From a virus, in IMG/VR virus record IMGVR_UViG_3300024999_000468, positions 1 through 20,690 of that record: 20,690 bases of DNA, one strand, 5' to 3'. The first letter of the stretch is position 1, and every line of letters starts with the position of its first letter. A program made the translations under genes and the position numbers. This document shows, piece after piece, positions 7,411-13,706 of this stretch. Below the pieces are notes generated by a model that saw only the letters and a program-made list of their open reading frames with translations, ran no database searches and had not been told where the DNA came from.

Positions 7411-8289
7411 TTAAAACGAAAACCTTAGCGAATCGCCTATTCTTTCGTAAGCATTTGTTACTAACGCTAATTCAGTTTCGCTGATTTTGACGTATGCCCT
7501 TATAAATTGCCTTAAATCATTACCTACTTTTATTTTAACGCTCGGTACTTCATTGATAAAAGTTGAAAGATAAGAGAATACTTCTGCTAAAAATACTGTC
7601 TCGCTTAAATCACTATCATGTGCTCCTCCCTCAACAATTCTTACCTCAACATTGTTATTACCCGCTAAAACATTAACTCCATCCCTAAAGCCTGTAGATT
7701 GATTGGGATTTACTACTACATCTAGGCTACCGTGCCATATTTGCATGTGTAGATCGGCATCGGCGTAATCCTGAAATCTACTCCAAGGGTTATATCCAGA
7801 CGTTAACACTGCGTAAGTATCCGAACTGCAACCAAACGCCGTATTGATTTCGCTTGAAAAATCAGTATTCCCTGTTTTTGGTTGATAAGGAGCGTCTAAA
7901 TCACTTTCCGGATAAAGTGCTACTATGCATTTATAATTAACAGGGTATCGAACAAACGAATTTAGAGCGATTAATCCACCCATGCTATGACCAACTAGAA
8001 TTGCTTGAGACTCGACATTATAATTTTCTTTAATGTAATTATAGACGGTTAAATTATTGTCTATAGATACTTGATTTCCCCAAGCATTTACACCCGTCAT
8101 TGGAGCGACAAATACATATCCATGTGTGACGAAAGTATTAATTATTTCATCCCAGTTGTCTGTAGTCACGTCCACTCCAGTACCATGCTCAAATATTACC
8201 CATTTGCAAGGAGTGTCAACCGACGAGTAGTTGGCCGGTGTTTCAAAGATAGTGTCGTATCCTCCAATCGAAATATGACTGTGTGCCAA
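7411..8289 (-). CDS. Tail-associated alpha/beta-hydrolase (putative esterase/depolymerase)
   Basis: A 292-residue protein with an alpha/beta-hydrolase core over residues 1-245. Visible elements are an oxyanion-type HGTG at 35-38, the nucleophile elbow G-H-S-M-G-G with Ser102, a probable acid Asp190 in WHGSLD, and His224 in GGAHD. The arrangement is close to PHB-depolymerase/lipase-like hydrolases. The last about 45 residues form a separate small region (VKIKVGNDLRQFIRAYVKIS, then a second V-x-N-A-Y-x-R-I-G-D unit) that resembles short beta repeats at the ends of phage tail proteins. No signal peptide is present. Lying between lectin-like and collar genes, it probably cleaves ester groups on host surface polymers from the virion. 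The start is TTG at 8289 behind GAGGGGG. The substrate is unknown. Confidence 0.75.
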   Translation of the reverse strand: MAHSHISIGGYDTIFETPANYSSVDTPCKWVIFEHGTGVDVTTDNWDEIINTFVTHGYVFVAPMTGVNAWGNQVSIDNNLTVYNYIKENYNVESQAILVGHSMGGLIALNSFVRYPVNYKCIVALYPESDLDAPYQPKTGNTDFSSEINTAFGCSSDTYAVLTSGYNPWSRFQDYADADLHMQIWHGSLDVVVNPNQSTGFRDGVNVLAGNNNVEVRIVEGGAHDSDLSETVFLAEVFSYLSTFINEVPSVKIKVGNDLRQFIRAYVKISETELALVTNAYERIGDSLRFSF

Positions 8290-8300
8290 AATACCCCCTC

Positions 8301-9101
8301 CTATATTTCCGTATATTGGGTTATTTTCATGCTACCGAAAAATAAGTCCGTGAATACATCCCCCCATGATAACCAAATTGGATCTGGATAACTTACAGCA
8401 TTTGCCCATAAAATAGCACCTGTGTCTCCCAAGATAGTTCCAGACGCATCAAGCAATTGAAGTTGGAAAGATGTAGTCGTGAGTATAAACTTTGCTTTAT
8501 AAGTTGTATTAAGGGCCACTGATATAGTAGCAACTAACACATCAGCATTGCTAGCGTTTTTGTAATACACCTTGACTTGATTGCCACCACTAAAAGCAAT
8601 CCAGCATAGTATGTTTTCAAGATTTGAAGTAGTTTTTAATGTTGGGGCAATCGCTTTTTGTTCGATATACAAGGGATATAAGTAATTACTCGCTGTTTGT
8701 GCCGTGACTTGGAAATCCTCTATTATAGTTGCGCTGTCTACGCCTTTAGTAAACCCTTTTTTGCGATAAGTTAAAGTCCCCTGCGTTGCTAAAGTAGAAC
8801 TAATTACCAATCCAGAACTTCCTTCTACAGCACTCCCGCCCGAAACAACGGTTCCGAATTTATCTGCATCCAACGATGAGTCATTAAACTTGTCGTCAAC
8901 TACAAAAGGAGTGAATATATCTCCGTAAACAATAAATAAATCGCCTACACTCATTACTGATCTATCATCAACTGTCGGGTTAACATTGCTATGAAAAACA
9001 CGTGGTCTAGATAAAATTTCTTCTATTTGGTTCGCATTCTCTGCCTTATCCGACAGATACTGTGCAGGAGTTACATCTCCCTGTGGAGGCGATTTAACCA
9101 T
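8301..9101 (-). CDS. Putative lectin-like (LamG/ConA fold) virion protein
   Basis: A 266-residue protein. Residues 1-60 are polar and helical (YLSDKAENANQIEEILSRPR), perhaps a virion anchor. From about residue 66 the sequence D-D-K-F-N-D-S-S-L-D-A-D-K-F-G, followed by alternating beta strands, looks like a concanavalin-like jelly-roll: W-I-A-F-S-G-G near 165, then K-V-Y-Y-K, and a LQLLDASGTILGDTGAILW segment. Such folds bind glycans and are common in receptor-binding proteins. The gene lies 11 bases upstream of the hydrolase start, so binding and cleavage of a surface glycan by the two products is plausible. The start is ATG with GTAGGGGGG upstream. The fold call is by eye and tentative. Confidence 0.55.
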   Translation of the reverse strand: MVKSPPQGDVTPAQYLSDKAENANQIEEILSRPRVFHSNVNPTVDDRSVMSVGDLFIVYGDIFTPFVVDDKFNDSSLDADKFGTVVSGGSAVEGSSGLVISSTLATQGTLTYRKKGFTKGVDSATIIEDFQVTAQTASNYLYPLYIEQKAIAPTLKTTSNLENILCWIAFSGGNQVKVYYKNASNADVLVATISVALNTTYKAKFILTTTSFQLQLLDASGTILGDTGAILWANAVSYPDPIWLSWGDVFTDLFFGSMKITQYTEI

Positions 9102-9102
9102 C

Positions 9103-9456
9103 TTAAATCCCCCCTACCCAGTTGATTTGCACGGTCGCCCCAACAGATAGTTGGAGGTTATATGCAATACCTGCCACTAATAAGATATCAAACGCATATA
9201 GATTACCAGCTTCTAAGGCTATGCCACCGTTAAGTTTTCCCATCACTCCATCAACTTCCAAGGATAGTACCCCTGTTGTATTTGTCTGCACCATGAGGGT
9301 TGATTTTTGATAGACTGCAGGCGTGTAGTCCGCAAAGATATCCGTATTGGCGAGTACGGCTATGTTTTTTCCGCGCTTCGCTAAACTCCCAACTATCTTA
9401 GCCGGAACAGCATTTTCCACGCTATAAGCATTTCCAAACTCATCATGTAACACCAT
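9103..9456 (-). CDS. Hypothetical virion protein (117 aa)
   Basis: A beta-rich small protein opening MVLHDEFGNAYSVENAVPAK, with a hydrophobic segment (YAFDILLVAGIAYNLQLSVG) near residues 88-107 that looks like beta strands rather than a membrane helix. I do not recognise a family. It overlaps the end of the preceding 78-residue gene by 14 bases and is separated from the following lectin-like gene by one base, so the three are probably co-translated. An AGGGGG site precedes the ATG. A small head- or tail-attached beta-sandwich is a reasonable guess only. Confidence 0.6.
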   Translation of the reverse strand: MVLHDEFGNAYSVENAVPAKIVGSLAKRGKNIAVLANTDIFADYTPAVYQKSTLMVQTNTTGVLSLEVDGVMGKLNGGIALEAGNLYAFDILLVAGIAYNLQLSVGATVQINWVGGI

Positions 9457-9679
9457 TTTTACTTTTCCCCCTCTTAGAAACAGAAAGAGCGGTCGTATCC
9501 TTCGCGATTGGACGCGCCCGCACCTTTGGTTTCTGCTGAATTTGTTCTGGCTTTTGTTTTTGCTTAATTTCCTTTTGCTCTAATAATTGTTCGAGCAGCT
9601 TTGTTTGTTTGCGTAATTCGTTCAGGAGATCGTTTTTATACCTGTGTTCTGGACTGACTTCGTTTGAAAAATGATCCAT
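9443..9679 (-). CDS. Small coiled-coil protein (78 aa), unknown
   Basis: A highly charged, Q/K/E-rich protein. Residues about 14-45 (DLLNELRKQTKLLEQLLEQK) show heptad spacing of leucines, suggesting a coiled coil. The C-terminal third is basic and proline-containing (KPKVRARPIAKD). There are no cysteines and no membrane segment. It lies just after an intercistronic hairpin pair whose lower stem includes its own ribosome binding site (GGAGGG, ATG at 9679). Similar small coiled-coil proteins in this place in phage genomes may connect fibers to the head or assist assembly, but no function is established here. Confidence 0.55.
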   Translation of the reverse strand: MDHFSNEVSPEHRYKNDLLNELRKQTKLLEQLLEQKEIKQKQKPEQIQQKPKVRARPIAKDTTALSVSKRGKSKNGVT

Positions 9680-9682
9680 AAA

Positions 9683-9716
9683 CCCTCCGTAGTGAGGGAG
9701 GGAGATTAATCCCTCC
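9683..9716 (-). promoter_or_regulatory. Two overlapping, mutually exclusive hairpins over a ribosome binding site
   Basis: Hairpin one pairs GGAGGG (9697-9702) with CCCTCC (9711-9716) across 8 bases. Hairpin two pairs CCCTC (9683-9687) with GAGGG (9694-9698) across 6 bases. They share bases 9697-9698 and cannot both form. In minus-strand RNA, hairpin two buries the GAGGG that serves the gene starting at 9679. This may tune translation of that gene; the pairing is seen, the role is inferred. Confidence 0.4.
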
Positions 9717-9721
9717 TGTAT

Positions 9722-10150
9722 TTAGATATCGGAAGAAATGCGAGTAACCTCTGACCCTGCGTTGTTAACCTGAACCATTGCTGTCTTAGATGCCGCTATC
9801 GTAATAGCTGAACCGCCAGCTACCTTAATTAAGGCTGCTGCTCCTGAATCGGCATTAACTACAACATAAAGTTTGCCAGGCATAGCAACGGGAACGATGA
9901 TAGCATTCGTGGCATGTCCTGTGCTGACCTCAAGTCTTGTATTAAGGGCTTGGGCTGCGGTCATGGTTAATGCGGCGGTTCCAAGATTTATTGCCGCTAA
10001 GACTTTGAAGTCGCCAGAGGAATTTCCTTCAACGTCTCCGGTAACATTGCCGACCACATTGCCTGTGACGTTTCCTGTTAGCGGCCCGGTAACGCCTTCA
10101 GGAGCAGAGATAGAACCAAAGTTTGTTGTTCCTATGATAAACACCTCCAA
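9722..10150 (-). CDS. Putative head-fiber-like protein with GN repeats
   Basis: A protein of about 137-142 residues. Near the N-terminus is a repeat of the form G-N-V-T/V-G (PLTGNVTGNVVGNVTGDVEG), which is common in trimeric phage fibers. The rest is beta-rich (KLYVVVNADSGAAALIKVAG, then A-S-K-T-A-M-V-Q-V-N-N-A-G-S-E-V-T-R-I). It follows the major capsid gene, as head-fiber genes often do. The start is unclear: the open frame has TTG at 10150 and GTG at 10144, but the good GGAGGTG site lies at 10142-10148. The codons at correct spacing after it are ATC (10138) and ATA (10135), so initiation may be at a rare codon. The coordinates given are the outer limit. Confidence 0.6.
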   Translation of the reverse strand: MEVFIIGTTNFGSISAPEGVTGPLTGNVTGNVVGNVTGDVEGNSSGDFKVLAAINLGTAALTMTAAQALNTRLEVSTGHATNAIIVPVAMPGKLYVVVNADSGAAALIKVAGGSAITIAASKTAMVQVNNAGSEVTRISSDI

Positions 10151-10177
10151 AAAATGAAGGAGGGGAATGAACCCCTC
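10149..10177 (-). terminator. Terminator-like hairpin after the major capsid gene
   Basis: GAGGGG (10160-10165) and CCCCTC (10172-10177) form a perfect 6-bp stem with a 6-base loop. On the minus strand it is followed, after about 5 bases, by six Ts (10149-10154). The T-run is slightly far from the stem, so termination is probably partial. It would lower expression of the downstream fiber genes relative to capsid. Confidence 0.5.
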
Positions 10178-10211
10178 TCAAGCTATATTACATTTATTTA
10201 CTTATATGGAA

Positions 10212-11093
10212 TTATCCGGCACTTCCAACGAACATACGCCAATTCTCTATGGCAGTACTGTGTCTAAAGTAGCCCTGCCACACCCAACTACCGTTAGGAC
10301 GCATCTTGTCTTCGCGCTTAAACTCAGGCTTTACGCGGGAATAATGAACTAACTTGTGGCGAGTCCCTTGGAGGAACCACGCCGTTTGTGATGCCATAAA
10401 GTCAAGCTCAACCAGCTCAAGAGCTGGCAAGACGTTCTTGTCATTGTTGGCAGTTCCGGCAACTTGCGAGGATTGAAGGATTGTAAGTGCAAGGAATTGT
10501 TTGGACTGGTGAACAATCAACTTTTTAGCACGACTTAGAATCTGTTTCCCTGCCTCATCCTTCTGTTGGCGGAAGAGAACTAAACCACTCTTGAGGGTAG
10601 CATCCGACAACGCTCCGGTATGAAGGTTTGTCTGCGTTCCTCCACCTTCACCACGGTTAGGATGAGAAGCTGAACAAAGCGGCACGCCATCGTATTGATT
10701 GGTGGTAAACGCTCCATCAAGGACAAGGACGTTTTCGGACTCAAGGGTTTCACGCCCGGCGTGTCCGGCATCGCGGGTCATGCTCTCAACTTCTTTGTAT
10801 TTCGAGTCCTCTACTTGCTCGCGGGACATAACGATTTCGACAGCAAACGGTTGATGGGTGGTTGTGATGATGTCGCCGAGCTTGAACTTTTGTTCAGTAG
10901 GGTTGGCAAGCTCATCTTTCTTACCCCATTTTCCGATACCAGCAATGTTTTGAGTTACTTCGGCATTTTGGGTAGAACTTTCATTTTGGAGATATTTGGG
11001 CCATTGCTCAGGTTCCTCGTCCCAAGCCTCGAAAAATGCTCGGTCAATCTTTTTGAGGTAAAGGTTGTCAAACTGTTGTGTATTCATTGGCAT
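10212..11093 (-). CDS. Major capsid protein (Mu gpT-like)
   Basis: A 293-residue protein resembling Mu gpT-type major head subunits, which build the icosahedral shell. It opens MPMNTQQFDNLYLKKIDRAF and has the segments PFAVEIVMSREQVEDSKY and TLESENVLVLDGAFTTNQYD. The characteristic D-G-V-P-L-C-S-A-S-H-P-N follows at about residues 134-145, and a late V-L-P-A-L-E-L-V-E-L-D-F strand precedes the C-terminal WVWQGYFRHSTAIENWRMFV. It follows the scaffold and decoration-like genes, which is the normal order. AGAGAGG lies 9 bases before the ATG at 11093. No N-terminal propeptide or insertion domain is obvious. The role is secure from order and motifs; the exact subfamily is less sure. Confidence 0.85.
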   Translation of the reverse strand: MPMNTQQFDNLYLKKIDRAFFEAWDEEPEQWPKYLQNESSTQNAEVTQNIAGIGKWGKKDELANPTEQKFKLGDIITTTHQPFAVEIVMSREQVEDSKYKEVESMTRDAGHAGRETLESENVLVLDGAFTTNQYDGVPLCSASHPNRGEGGGTQTNLHTGALSDATLKSGLVLFRQQKDEAGKQILSRAKKLIVHQSKQFLALTILQSSQVAGTANNDKNVLPALELVELDFMASQTAWFLQGTRHKLVHYSRVKPEFKREDKMRPNGSWVWQGYFRHSTAIENWRMFVGSAG

Positions 11094-11108
11094 CTAAATC
11101 ATCCTCTC

Positions 11109-11546
11109 TTAGTATACTAAATTTGCATCGTCAAACACGACATCGCAGGTTAAGGCGGTGTTATCGTAGGCCACAATGTGGCACATGCCGCCAGTGGTGT
11201 CGTCAGGGGCTACGGACGTTTTATCCAACAGGTCAAACTTGGTGGCGAATAAATCTGCATCAGCAAACGTCTTTTTTGATCCTGCGGCTGTAAACGGAAG
11301 GCGCACTACAGCACCCTTTAAAAGTGTGACAGGGATTCTGTCGGCAGCAGTTGGACTTGAGGTTGTGGTAATATCAGCCTCCGCAATACCGTATAGGGCA
11401 GCAGACGCGGCAACGGCGGCAATTCCAAGGCCTGAACTAATTGCAATAAGGTTTCCGGTTACGATAGTTTGACTTGCTCCGATTTTAATCCAGTCTGTTT
11501 TTGGTTCGTTGTTCCCGGTGGTAGCTGATTTAATATAACGTGCCAT
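11109..11546 (-). CDS. Putative head decoration protein
   Basis: A 145-residue, alanine- and threonine-rich protein between scaffold and major capsid genes, the usual place for a capsid decoration protein. It opens MARYIKSATTGNNEPKTDWI, then has T-G-N-L-I-A-I-S-S-G-L-G-I-A and AALYGIAEADITTTSSPTAA, a layout seen in small decoration or DUF2190-like head proteins. A beta-rich C-terminus ends D-V-V-F-D-D-A-N-L-V-Y. There is no membrane helix or catalytic motif. The start is ATG with AAGGGATGATC upstream, and it is separated by 6 bases from the scaffold stop. Its role is inferred mainly from position and composition. Confidence 0.65.
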   Translation of the reverse strand: MARYIKSATTGNNEPKTDWIKIGASQTIVTGNLIAISSGLGIAAVAASAALYGIAEADITTTSSPTAADRIPVTLLKGAVVRLPFTAAGSKKTFADADLFATKFDLLDKTSVAPDDTTGGMCHIVAYDNTALTCDVVFDDANLVY

Positions 11547-11552
11547 TTAAGA

Positions 11553-12398
11553 TCATCCCTTCTTTTGTTGTTTTTTCTTGCGGAAGTCGTCGATGTTGGT
11601 GTAATCAGAACTCAGTAACTCCAACGCTTCATGGTGGGTCATTCCCATTTGCTTCCTTAATCTTTCGTTCTCGGCATCGAGAGGGGGAAGGGTTCCGCTA
11701 TCGCCAGTTGAGCTATCAGTCTGAACAGTTCGCTTTGGTTGAGCTTTCTTCACGACAGCCCTTTGCTCAGCCTCTCGTTTGAGTTGTTGCGCCCTTGCTT
11801 CTCCGCCTATTGCCCAATATGCTTCCTTAGCCGTTGAACCTGTCCGAAGCATGTAATCCTTAACTTCCTTCTCTGCTCTTTTTATATCAGAATAGAGAGG
11901 ATTGTCCCTCAAGTCATTAATTTGATCCTTGGCTCGAAGATCAAAAAGTTCAGCTTGCATTCTCTTTTGCTCAACGTACAAAGCAGAATCTTCGGGATTT
12001 TCGTAACCCTGACTTGCTGCCTCCTTCGCCCATGCCTGTTCTTGGAATGCCTTTTCAATTGCGTCAGGATCGCCTCCAAGGGAGTCAATAATTCTTTGAT
12101 GCTTGGCAAACTTTGCGGATTCCTCAGCTTGGATTTGTTCGCGAAGTTTCTTTTGTTCGCGTTCAAGGCGTTTGGCAAAGGCTGTCTTTTGTTCCGGAGG
12201 GAGTTCAGGAAGGTCGTCTGTTTCCTCGGTTGTTTCTTCGGTTTCTTCGGAATCCGTAGACTCGGTTGTTTCCTCTGTCTCGGTAGTCTCGGTGGTTTCT
12301 GCTTCTTCTGTGGTTTCCGTGGCTTGCACCCCGTCGTCAGGCACATCTACGACCGTTTCAGCGAATTTCTGTAAGTTCATGGATAAAAGTCTTTTCAT
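11553..12398 (-). CDS. Scaffolding protein
   Basis: A 281-residue scaffold for prohead assembly. It starts MKRLLSMNLQKFAE, an N-terminus common among Firmicute phage scaffold and capsid proteins. A long acidic, threonine/glutamate-rich low-complexity tract follows (about residues 24-60). A strongly helical charged middle comes next (TAFAKRLEREQKKLREQIQA, then R-R/K-rich helices), and the C-terminus is basic (DDFRKKKQQKKG). These are the hallmarks of phage scaffolds, which bind capsid through a basic C-terminal helix. The ATG at 12398 is chosen because GGAGGAATT lies directly upstream; a further ATG at 12428 lacks a site. It is first in the head block after a terminator and is followed by decoration-like and capsid genes. 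Confidence 0.85.
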   Translation of the reverse strand: MKRLLSMNLQKFAETVVDVPDDGVQATETTEEAETTETTETEETTESTDSEETEETTEETDDLPELPPEQKTAFAKRLEREQKKLREQIQAEESAKFAKHQRIIDSLGGDPDAIEKAFQEQAWAKEAASQGYENPEDSALYVEQKRMQAELFDLRAKDQINDLRDNPLYSDIKRAEKEVKDYMLRTGSTAKEAYWAIGGEARAQQLKREAEQRAVVKKAQPKRTVQTDSSTGDSGTLPPLDAENERLRKQMGMTHHEALELLSSDYTNIDDFRKKKQQKKG

Positions 12399-12477
12399 TG
12401 CAATTCCTCCGTAATTTGATGGCGGCATCCCATCATTTCGCCCGTATCGTCTTTCCGATTGTCATAAATAGACATAT

Positions 12478-12498
12478 AAAAAGAGCTATCATTAGCTC
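12478..12498 (-). terminator. Rho-independent terminator before the scaffold gene
   Basis: GAGCTA (12483-12488) and TAGCTC (12493-12498) form a perfect 6-bp stem with a 4-base loop. On the minus strand five Ts follow at once (12482-12478), then ATAT. It lies just after the Tad2-like gene. Scaffold and capsid genes downstream would need read-through, antitermination or their own promoter; no convincing promoter was seen between 12399 and 12477. Confidence 0.7.
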
Positions 12499-12510
12499 GT
12501 CGGTTGGTGT

Positions 12511-12930
12511 TTATTTCGTTATCTTCCAATCTTCTGCCAAGATATCAGTAATGCTCGGAACCCATGTGTTATATTTACCAGTGACATTAAATAGCAACAG
12601 GCAATCATTGTTTACCTGTATGTTGTCAGGGGTATAGAGCTTAGTTCGAGTAACGTGCATGTTTTTTCCATTCCATCCTTCACGTTCCACGCAAAAACCC
12701 TTTCCTGTTGCCTCAATAGCCAAGCCAAATGTCATCCCGTCTGTTTTTCGATACGCTTCATCGAAAACACTTTTAGGCGACCACGATACATATCCATCAG
12801 GATAAACAACCTTATATCCTTCCGTTCCCCGTGTAGCAGGAATGACTTTGTTGTGGTTGTGGTTTTCGTTAAAATCATGTATAGTCATGGGTTCTGCTTC
12901 GATAATTTTTACACCAATATATTTATTCAT
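12511..12930 (-). CDS. Tad2-like (DUF2829) putative anti-Thoeris protein
   Basis: A 139-residue two-part protein. Residues 66-138 match the DUF2829/Tad2-like domain: MTFGLAIEATGKGFCVEREG, W-N-G-K-N-M at 86-91, then LLLFNVTGKYNTWVPSITDI with the family ending L-A-E-D-W. The known Tad2 proteins sequester the cyclic ADP-ribose signal of the Thoeris defence system. Residues 1-62 form a second module often joined to it in phages (KYIGVKIIEAEPM, then GYKVVYPDGYVSWSPKSVFD). The ATG at 12930 overlaps the upstream stop as TAATG; an ATG at 12936 is the alternative. The gene sits among late head genes and is followed by a terminator. Many DUF2829 proteins have not been tested, so anti-Thoeris activity is inferred from family. 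Confidence 0.75.
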   Translation of the reverse strand: MNKYIGVKIIEAEPMTIHDFNENHNHNKVIPATRGTEGYKVVYPDGYVSWSPKSVFDEAYRKTDGMTFGLAIEATGKGFCVEREGWNGKNMHVTRTKLYTPDNIQVNNDCLLLFNVTGKYNTWVPSITDILAEDWKITK

Positions 12931-13079
12931 TAACATTTTCCGCCCTTCTTGCTTCCTTTCTTTGCGCCCTTTCCCTTCATCGGCATCGGACCGCCTTTCA
13001 TCATCGGGATACCCATCATCATACTTGCAGATTCTTTTGGTTTTTTCGTTGGTTTCTCTTCGGCATTATTATTTACCAT
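12930..13079 (-). CDS. Tiny basic Met/Gly/Lys-rich protein (49 aa)
   Basis: A small ORF that I read by hand. It begins MVNNNAEEKPTKKPKESASM; methionine- and glycine-rich sequence follows (MMGIPMMKGGPMPMKGKGAK) and it ends in lysines with a final cysteine. It overlaps the end of the metallopeptidase-like gene by 11 bases and its stop overlaps the start of the Tad2-like gene (TAATG), so it fills that interval exactly. Low-complexity basic proteins of this kind occur near phage portal and scaffold genes, with unknown role. The AGAAGGG site is very close to the ATG, which makes the start uncertain. Confidence 0.5.
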   Translation of the reverse strand: MVNNNAEEKPTKKPKESASMMMGIPMMKGGPMPMKGKGAKKGSKKGGKC

Positions 13080-13446
13080 CCCTTCTCAATCCCACTAAAG
13101 CCCTCGCTATAATATTGATAGCTTGTTCTTCGTGAACCTTATGACTATCCTCAACCTCCATCGGGGCAAGTACAAGATGAAGTAATTCGTGGACAAGAGA
13201 CACTTCCATATCGTAACTAAAGTCTGTTGATTCCCAATCTATTGGGTCCATTTGCTTTATAAGTGCTTCTAACCCACAAAGACGGTAACTTACTGTACCT
13301 TGCGATTTTTCCAAGTCCATATTTTTGTCGCGCGTTATTTTTGCTACAATATCCCATTGGTCAAGAGTTAATACATCTTTCCAGTATTTAAGTTTCTTTT
13401 GCTGCTCCGACTCATCATAGATGCATAACTGGCGTTTAAAGCTCAT
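13069..13446 (-). CDS. Putative zinc metallopeptidase-like protein (HExxH)
   Basis: A 125-residue protein with the zinc-metallopeptidase motif H-E-L-L-H at residues 86-90 (SLVHELLHLVL) and a following helix with E106/E107 (SHKVHEEQAINIIARAL) that could supply a third ligand. The N-terminal part has a long helix and the beta-strand WDIVAKITRD. The motif plus the preceding D-M-E-V-S-L-V-H pattern matches small phage metallopeptidase-like proteins. It lies between a zinc-ribbon gene and a tiny basic ORF, in the portal-scaffold interval where prohead proteases are often encoded, but its small size does not match any protease family I know to process heads. The start is ATG in TAATG overlap with the upstream gene. 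Confidence 0.65.
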   Translation of the reverse strand: MSFKRQLCIYDESEQQKKLKYWKDVLTLDQWDIVAKITRDKNMDLEKSQGTVSYRLCGLEALIKQMDPIDWESTDFSYDMEVSLVHELLHLVLAPMEVEDSHKVHEEQAINIIARALVGLRRDGK

Positions 13447-13706
13447 TACTTATACCATCCTTCGCTTAAATGGGTCTTCAGTTTGTGCGTTTTTTCTTTA
13501 GGGGTAAACTTTCCACATGATGGACATAAAATGCCGTTCTCATGCCAAAATGCAAGCCGCTCGCAGGAGCAGACAGGCTGATTCAAGGCACGAATCCTTG
13601 GGTCCCCAAACATCCCTTGTGTCCTTAAAAAACTCCCAATCAAGGGATCACCACTTAACGAGTGCAACCAATATCTTTCTTCCTGCGCTGTCATTTCATG
13701 TGGCAT
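13446..13706 (-). CDS. Small zinc-ribbon protein (86 aa)
   Basis: The protein carries C-S-C at residues 46-48 and C-P-S-C-G at 61-65, a four-cysteine zinc-ribbon spacing (C-x-C...C-x2-C). The N-terminus is helical (MPHEMTAQEERYWLHSLSGD) and the C-terminus is basic (PKEKTHKLKTHL). Start and stop both overlap neighbours as TAATG (13706 with portal, 13446 with the metallopeptidase-like gene), so it is probably translated by coupling to portal. Phage zinc ribbons may bind nucleic acid or protein; which applies here cannot be told. Confidence 0.65.
   Translation of the reverse strand: MPHEMTAQEERYWLHSLSGDPLIGSFLRTQGMFGDPRIRALNQPVCSCERLAFWHENGILCPSCGKFTPKEKTHKLKTHLSEGWYK

Noticed and set aside
11909-12414. 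Long open frames on both strands within the scaffold gene (11909-12346 minus, 11922-12374 and 12103-12414 plus)
   Set aside because: They arise from the repetitive acidic codons of the scaffold; their translations are low-complexity and they lack ribosome binding sites, while the scaffold frame has clear family features.
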